A stretch of DNA of 64,000 bases, taken from Peterkaempfera sp044755465. Its GTDB lineage: Bacteria; Actinomycetota; Actinomycetes; Streptomycetales; Streptomycetaceae. The DNA lies in contig NZ_JBIVRB010000011.1 of NCBI RefSeq assembly GCF_044755465.1, positions 137,315-201,314 on the forward strand, written 5' to 3'. A program made the position numbers and the translations under genes. Positions 61,323-64,000 of the stretch are shown here, piece after piece (the first letter of the stretch is position 1; every line of letters starts with the position of its first letter). Under the pieces are notes generated by a model. That model searched no databases. It saw only the letters and a list, made by a program, of their open reading frames with translations, and was not told where the DNA came from.

Positions 61323-61697
61323 ATGAGCACCATGGAGACGGCACTCAAGGAAGCGATGTCCATCGAGGGCGCCACCGGCGTCGCGCTGGTGGACTACAGC
61401 AGCGGCATGGCCCTGGGCACGCTGGGCAGCAGCAGTGACTTCGACCTCAATGTGGCGGCGGCCGGCAACACCGACGTGGTACGGGCCAAGATGCGCACCA
61501 TGGAGATGCTCAATCTGCACAACGAGACGATCGAGGACATCCTCATCACGCTCACCGGGCAGTACCACCTGATCCGGCCGCTGACCCACCGCAGCGGCAA
61601 GGGCATCTTCCTCTACCTGGTGCTGGACCGCAGCCGGGCCAATCTGGCCATGGCCCGGCACGTCATCCGCCGGGTCGAGGAGAATTTGGAGATGTGA
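61323..61697 (+). CDS. roadblock/LC7-like small protein
   Basis: This 124-residue protein has the profilin-like fold of roadblock/LC7 proteins (METALKEAMSIEGATGVALV, DYSSGMALGTLG, GKGIFLYLVLDRSRANLAMA). In Streptomyces such proteins work with small GTPase (conservon) systems, but no partner GTPase or sensor gene is nearby. The ATG at 61323 has GGAGG 10 bases upstream. It is a stand-alone gene convergent with the aminotransferase. Confidence 0.8.
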   Translation: MSTMETALKEAMSIEGATGVALVDYSSGMALGTLGSSSDFDLNVAAAGNTDVVRAKMRTMEMLNLHNETIEDILITLTGQYHLIRPLTHRSGKGIFLYLVLDRSRANLAMARHVIRRVEENLEM

Positions 61698-61758
61698 CAC
61701 CCGGCGCCCCCGCGCCGGAGCCCGGGGCGCCCCGGGCTCCGGCGGGCGGCTGCCGCGC

Positions 61759-63204
61759 TCAGCGGTTGGCGACCGCCTGCTTGACCAGCGTCCGGCCGAA
61801 GTCCCACATCAGGCCGCTGCCCCGGTGGGCGTCGTCCATCACCTCGACGAAGGCGTCCACGAAGCGGTCCACGTCCCGCTCGGTGATGGTCAGCGGCGGA
61901 ATCAGCTTGATGACCTCAAGGTGGTCGCCGGAGACCTGGGTGAGGATGCGGTGACGCTGCATCAGCGGCACCACCACCATCTGCGCGAACAGCCCCTTGC
62001 GGGCCGCCTGGAGCGCCGCCCAGCCGGTGCGCAGCTTGAACGACCTGGGCCGGCCGAACTCGATGCCGATCATCAGGCCCCGACCGCGCACATCGGCCAG
62101 CAGCTCGTACGTGTCCACCAGGGCGGCCAACCGCTCGCGGAAGAGGTCCCCGATCCGCCGGGCGTTGGCGACGACCTGCTCGTCCTCCATCACATGCAGC
62201 GTCGCCAGACCGGCGGCCATCGCCTGCGCGTTGGAGCCGAAGCTCGCGGAGTGCACCAGCACCCGGTCCATCGAGGAGTAGACCGAGCGGAAGATCCACT
62301 CCTTGCCGAGGGTCGCCCCGACCGGTACATAGCCGCCGGACAGCGCCTTGGCCGCGCACACCAGGTCGGGCTCCACGCCCTCCTCGTGCTGGTAGGCGAA
62401 GAAGTCCCCGGTGCGGCCCACACCGGTCTGCACCTCGTCGCAGATCAGCAGCGCCTTGTACCGGTGCAGCAGCTCCTGGGCGGCCTTGAGGTAGCCGGGC
62501 GGGGCGGCGTGCACCCCCTTGCCCTGGATCGGCTCGACGATCAGCGCGGCCACATCGCCCCGGCGCAGCTCGCGCTCCAGCGCGCCCAGGTCGCCCAGCG
62601 GCACGGCGGTGTCCGGCAGCAGCGGGTCGAACCCCTTGCGGAAACCGGTCTCGCCGTTGACCGACAGCGCGCCGGTGGTGAGGCCGTGGAAGGCGTGCTC
62701 GCAGTAGAGCACCCGGCTGCGGTGGGTGGCGTACCGGGCGAACTTCAGCGCGGTCTCCACCGCCTCGGTACCGCTGTTGCCGAAGAAGACCCGGTCCAGG
62801 TGCGGGGTGTACGACAGCAGCTTCTCCGCCAGCAGGCCGGGCAGCGGGGAGCAGTCGAAGCGGGTGAGGTCGGGCAGCTCCAGGTCCATCACCTGCCGCA
62901 CCGCGTCGCGCACCACCGGGTGGTGGCGGCCCAGCGCGAAGATGCCGAAGCCGGCCAGCATGTCCAGGTACTCGTTGCCCTCGGCGTCGTAGAAGTACGG
63001 CCCCTCGGCGCGCTCGTAGAACTTGTCGAAGCCGATGGTGTGCAGCATCCGCGACAGCTGCGGGTTGAGGTACCGCTCCTGCAACTCGTAGCGCTCTTTG
63101 CCCCGCTGGGCGATCAGCGACGCCAGGTCGAAGCCGGCACCCGGTGCGGGCGCCGGCCCGGGGGCCTCGTCGGGTCGGGCTGCGGCGACGGTCTCAGAGG
63201 CCAC
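61759..63204 (-). CDS. class III aminotransferase, HpnO-like
   Basis: This 481-residue PLP enzyme of aminotransferase class III has the PLP lysine in CAAKALSGGYVPVGA, the phosphate-binding FFGNSGTEAVETALKFAR and DEVQTGVGRTG. In Streptomyces hopanoid clusters an aminotransferase of this kind next to dxs is proposed to make aminobacteriohopanetriol (HpnO); the neighbourhood fits. GTG at 63204 overlaps the dxs stop by 11 bases, so the two are translationally coupled. The substrate is inferred from context. Confidence 0.9.
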   Translation of the reverse strand: MASETVAAARPDEAPGPAPAPGAGFDLASLIAQRGKERYELQERYLNPQLSRMLHTIGFDKFYERAEGPYFYDAEGNEYLDMLAGFGIFALGRHHPVVRDAVRQVMDLELPDLTRFDCSPLPGLLAEKLLSYTPHLDRVFFGNSGTEAVETALKFARYATHRSRVLYCEHAFHGLTTGALSVNGETGFRKGFDPLLPDTAVPLGDLGALERELRRGDVAALIVEPIQGKGVHAAPPGYLKAAQELLHRYKALLICDEVQTGVGRTGDFFAYQHEEGVEPDLVCAAKALSGGYVPVGATLGKEWIFRSVYSSMDRVLVHSASFGSNAQAMAAGLATLHVMEDEQVVANARRIGDLFRERLAALVDTYELLADVRGRGLMIGIEFGRPRSFKLRTGWAALQAARKGLFAQMVVVPLMQRHRILTQVSGDHLEVIKLIPPLTITERDVDRFVDAFVEVMDDAHRGSGLMWDFGRTLVKQAVANR

Positions 63205-64000
63205 GGTGCGAGTCCCCTTCTCGGGTACGGATGGTTCCTGCGGTGCGGGTCCGGCGGGCCGGCACCCGGACCGCCGGGCCGTCCGGGACGCTCTGCGCCA
63301 CGGGCGGGCGGCGGCGGGCGGCTGCCACCCGCGCGGAGCCGATGCTACGGGCGAAGCCGGCGGTCTGGGCGGCGATACCGGGGCCGGTCAGGCCGACCTC
63401 GTTGAGGATCTCGCCCCGGGCGGCGTGCGCCAGGAACTGCTGCGGGATGCCCAGCTCGCGGGCGGGGGTGTCCACCCCGGCGTCGCGCAGCGCCTGGGCG
63501 ACGGCGGCGCCCACGCCCCCGGTCCGGCCGTTGTCCTCGACGGTGACCACCAGCCGGTGCCCGGCGGCCAGCGCGGGCAGCGCGGGATCGATCGGCTTGA
63601 CCCAGCGCGGGTCGACCACGGTGGCGCTCAGCCCGTCGGCGGTGAGCAGCGCGGCGGCGTCCAGGCAGGGCTGGGCCATGGTGCCGACGGCGACCAGCAG
63701 CACATCCGGCGGGTCCGCGAGGTCGCCGCCGGGCGGGGTGGTGCGCAGCAGGACGTCGACGCCGCCGATCCGCTCGACGGCGGGGAGGGTCGGGCCGACG
63801 TTGGCCTTGGGGAAGCGGACCACGGTGGGGGCGTCGTCCACGGCGACGGCCTCGCGGAGCTGGGCGCGCAGCTGGTCGGCGTCGCGGGGGGCGGCGAGCC
63901 GCAGACCGGGGACGACCTGGAGGATCGACATGTCCCACATGCCGTTGTGGCTGGCGCCGTCGGAGCCGGTGACGCCGGCCCGGTCCAGCACGAAGGTGAC
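63194..64000 (-). CDS. dxs: 1-deoxy-D-xylulose-5-phosphate synthase (partial, C-terminal)
   Basis: The gene enters from the right edge; its C-terminal part of about 268 residues is visible. RAGVTGSDGASHNGMWDMSI is the hallmark DXS segment, followed by the transketolase C-terminal domain (VVDPRWVKPIDPAL, TVEDNGRTGGVGAAVAQ). DXS condenses pyruvate and glyceraldehyde-3-phosphate, opening the MEP route to isoprenoids. An extra C-terminal tail (PVAQSVPDGPAVRVPARRTR) is Arg/Pro-rich. It is coupled to the downstream aminotransferase; a dedicated dxs copy is typical of Streptomyces hopanoid loci. Confidence 0.95.
   Translation of the reverse strand, partial: VTFVLDRAGVTGSDGASHNGMWDMSILQVVPGLRLAAPRDADQLRAQLREAVAVDDAPTVVRFPKANVGPTLPAVERIGGVDVLLRTTPPGGDLADPPDVLLVAVGTMAQPCLDAAALLTADGLSATVVDPRWVKPIDPALPALAAGHRLVVTVEDNGRTGGVGAAVAQALRDAGVDTPARELGIPQQFLAHAARGEILNEVGLTGPGIAAQTAGFARSIGSARVAAARRRPPVAQSVPDGPAVRVPARRTRTAGTIRTREGDSHRGL

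Overview
The window is extremely GC-rich actinobacterial DNA with G or C at nearly every third codon position, frequent GTG and a few TTG starts, and several start-codon overlaps between genes. The gene content points to Streptomycetaceae (Streptomyces, Kitasatospora or a close relative): an egtABCD ergothioneine locus, an XRE/DUF397 pair, a large LuxR (LAL) regulator, an ECF41 sigma factor, a class I terpene synthase, a CtpI-like P-type ATPase, and a hopanoid-type aminotransferase next to dxs. I saw no rRNA, tRNA or CRISPR array.

Left part (1-12505). A minus-strand run of galM, a MalY/PatB-type C-S lyase, egtA, egtB, egtC and egtD (cut by the left edge) looks like one transcription unit for ergothioneine synthesis. 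A repeat-filled gap separates it from an SMP-30 lactonase gene. A LAL regulator then faces away from an orphan terpene synthase.

Middle-left (12581-28192). This is a series of regulator-plus-effector pairs: TetR with a DHA2 exporter and two matching palindromes; LacI with a GH31 glycosidase and a tiny LuxR-type protein; an esterase; LysR with a second exporter; a secreted crystallin-fold protein; a 109-base G/C homopolymer tract; two Nudix hydrolases; TauE/SafE with AraC; and an XRE-DUF5753 gene followed by two tandem DUF397 genes created by a 419-bp duplication.

Mobile island (28655 to about 33650). An IS5-like transposase gene is split by about 2.8 kb of inserted DNA that carries an intact IS110-family transposase, a structured non-coding flank and a nucleotidyltransferase gene. 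It is followed by a possibly frameshifted membrane protein and a HAD hydrolase with two frame breaks.

Right part (33710-64000). Features include a methionyl-tRNA synthetase of the KFSTS type, an unknown protein with repeated WDPW motifs, an AhpD-like protein overlapping an ECF41 sigma factor, a 1583-residue P-type ATPase, a STAS protein, and a tandem MarR-MarR fusion. Next come a TetR-controlled operon (kinase-like protein, acyl-CoA dehydrogenase, two SDRs) and a mixed block (PAP2, BadF-type kinase, F420 enzyme, TPP enzyme, SDR, glycosyltransferase). The right edge enters an hpnO-like aminotransferase and dxs, probably the end of a hopanoid cluster.
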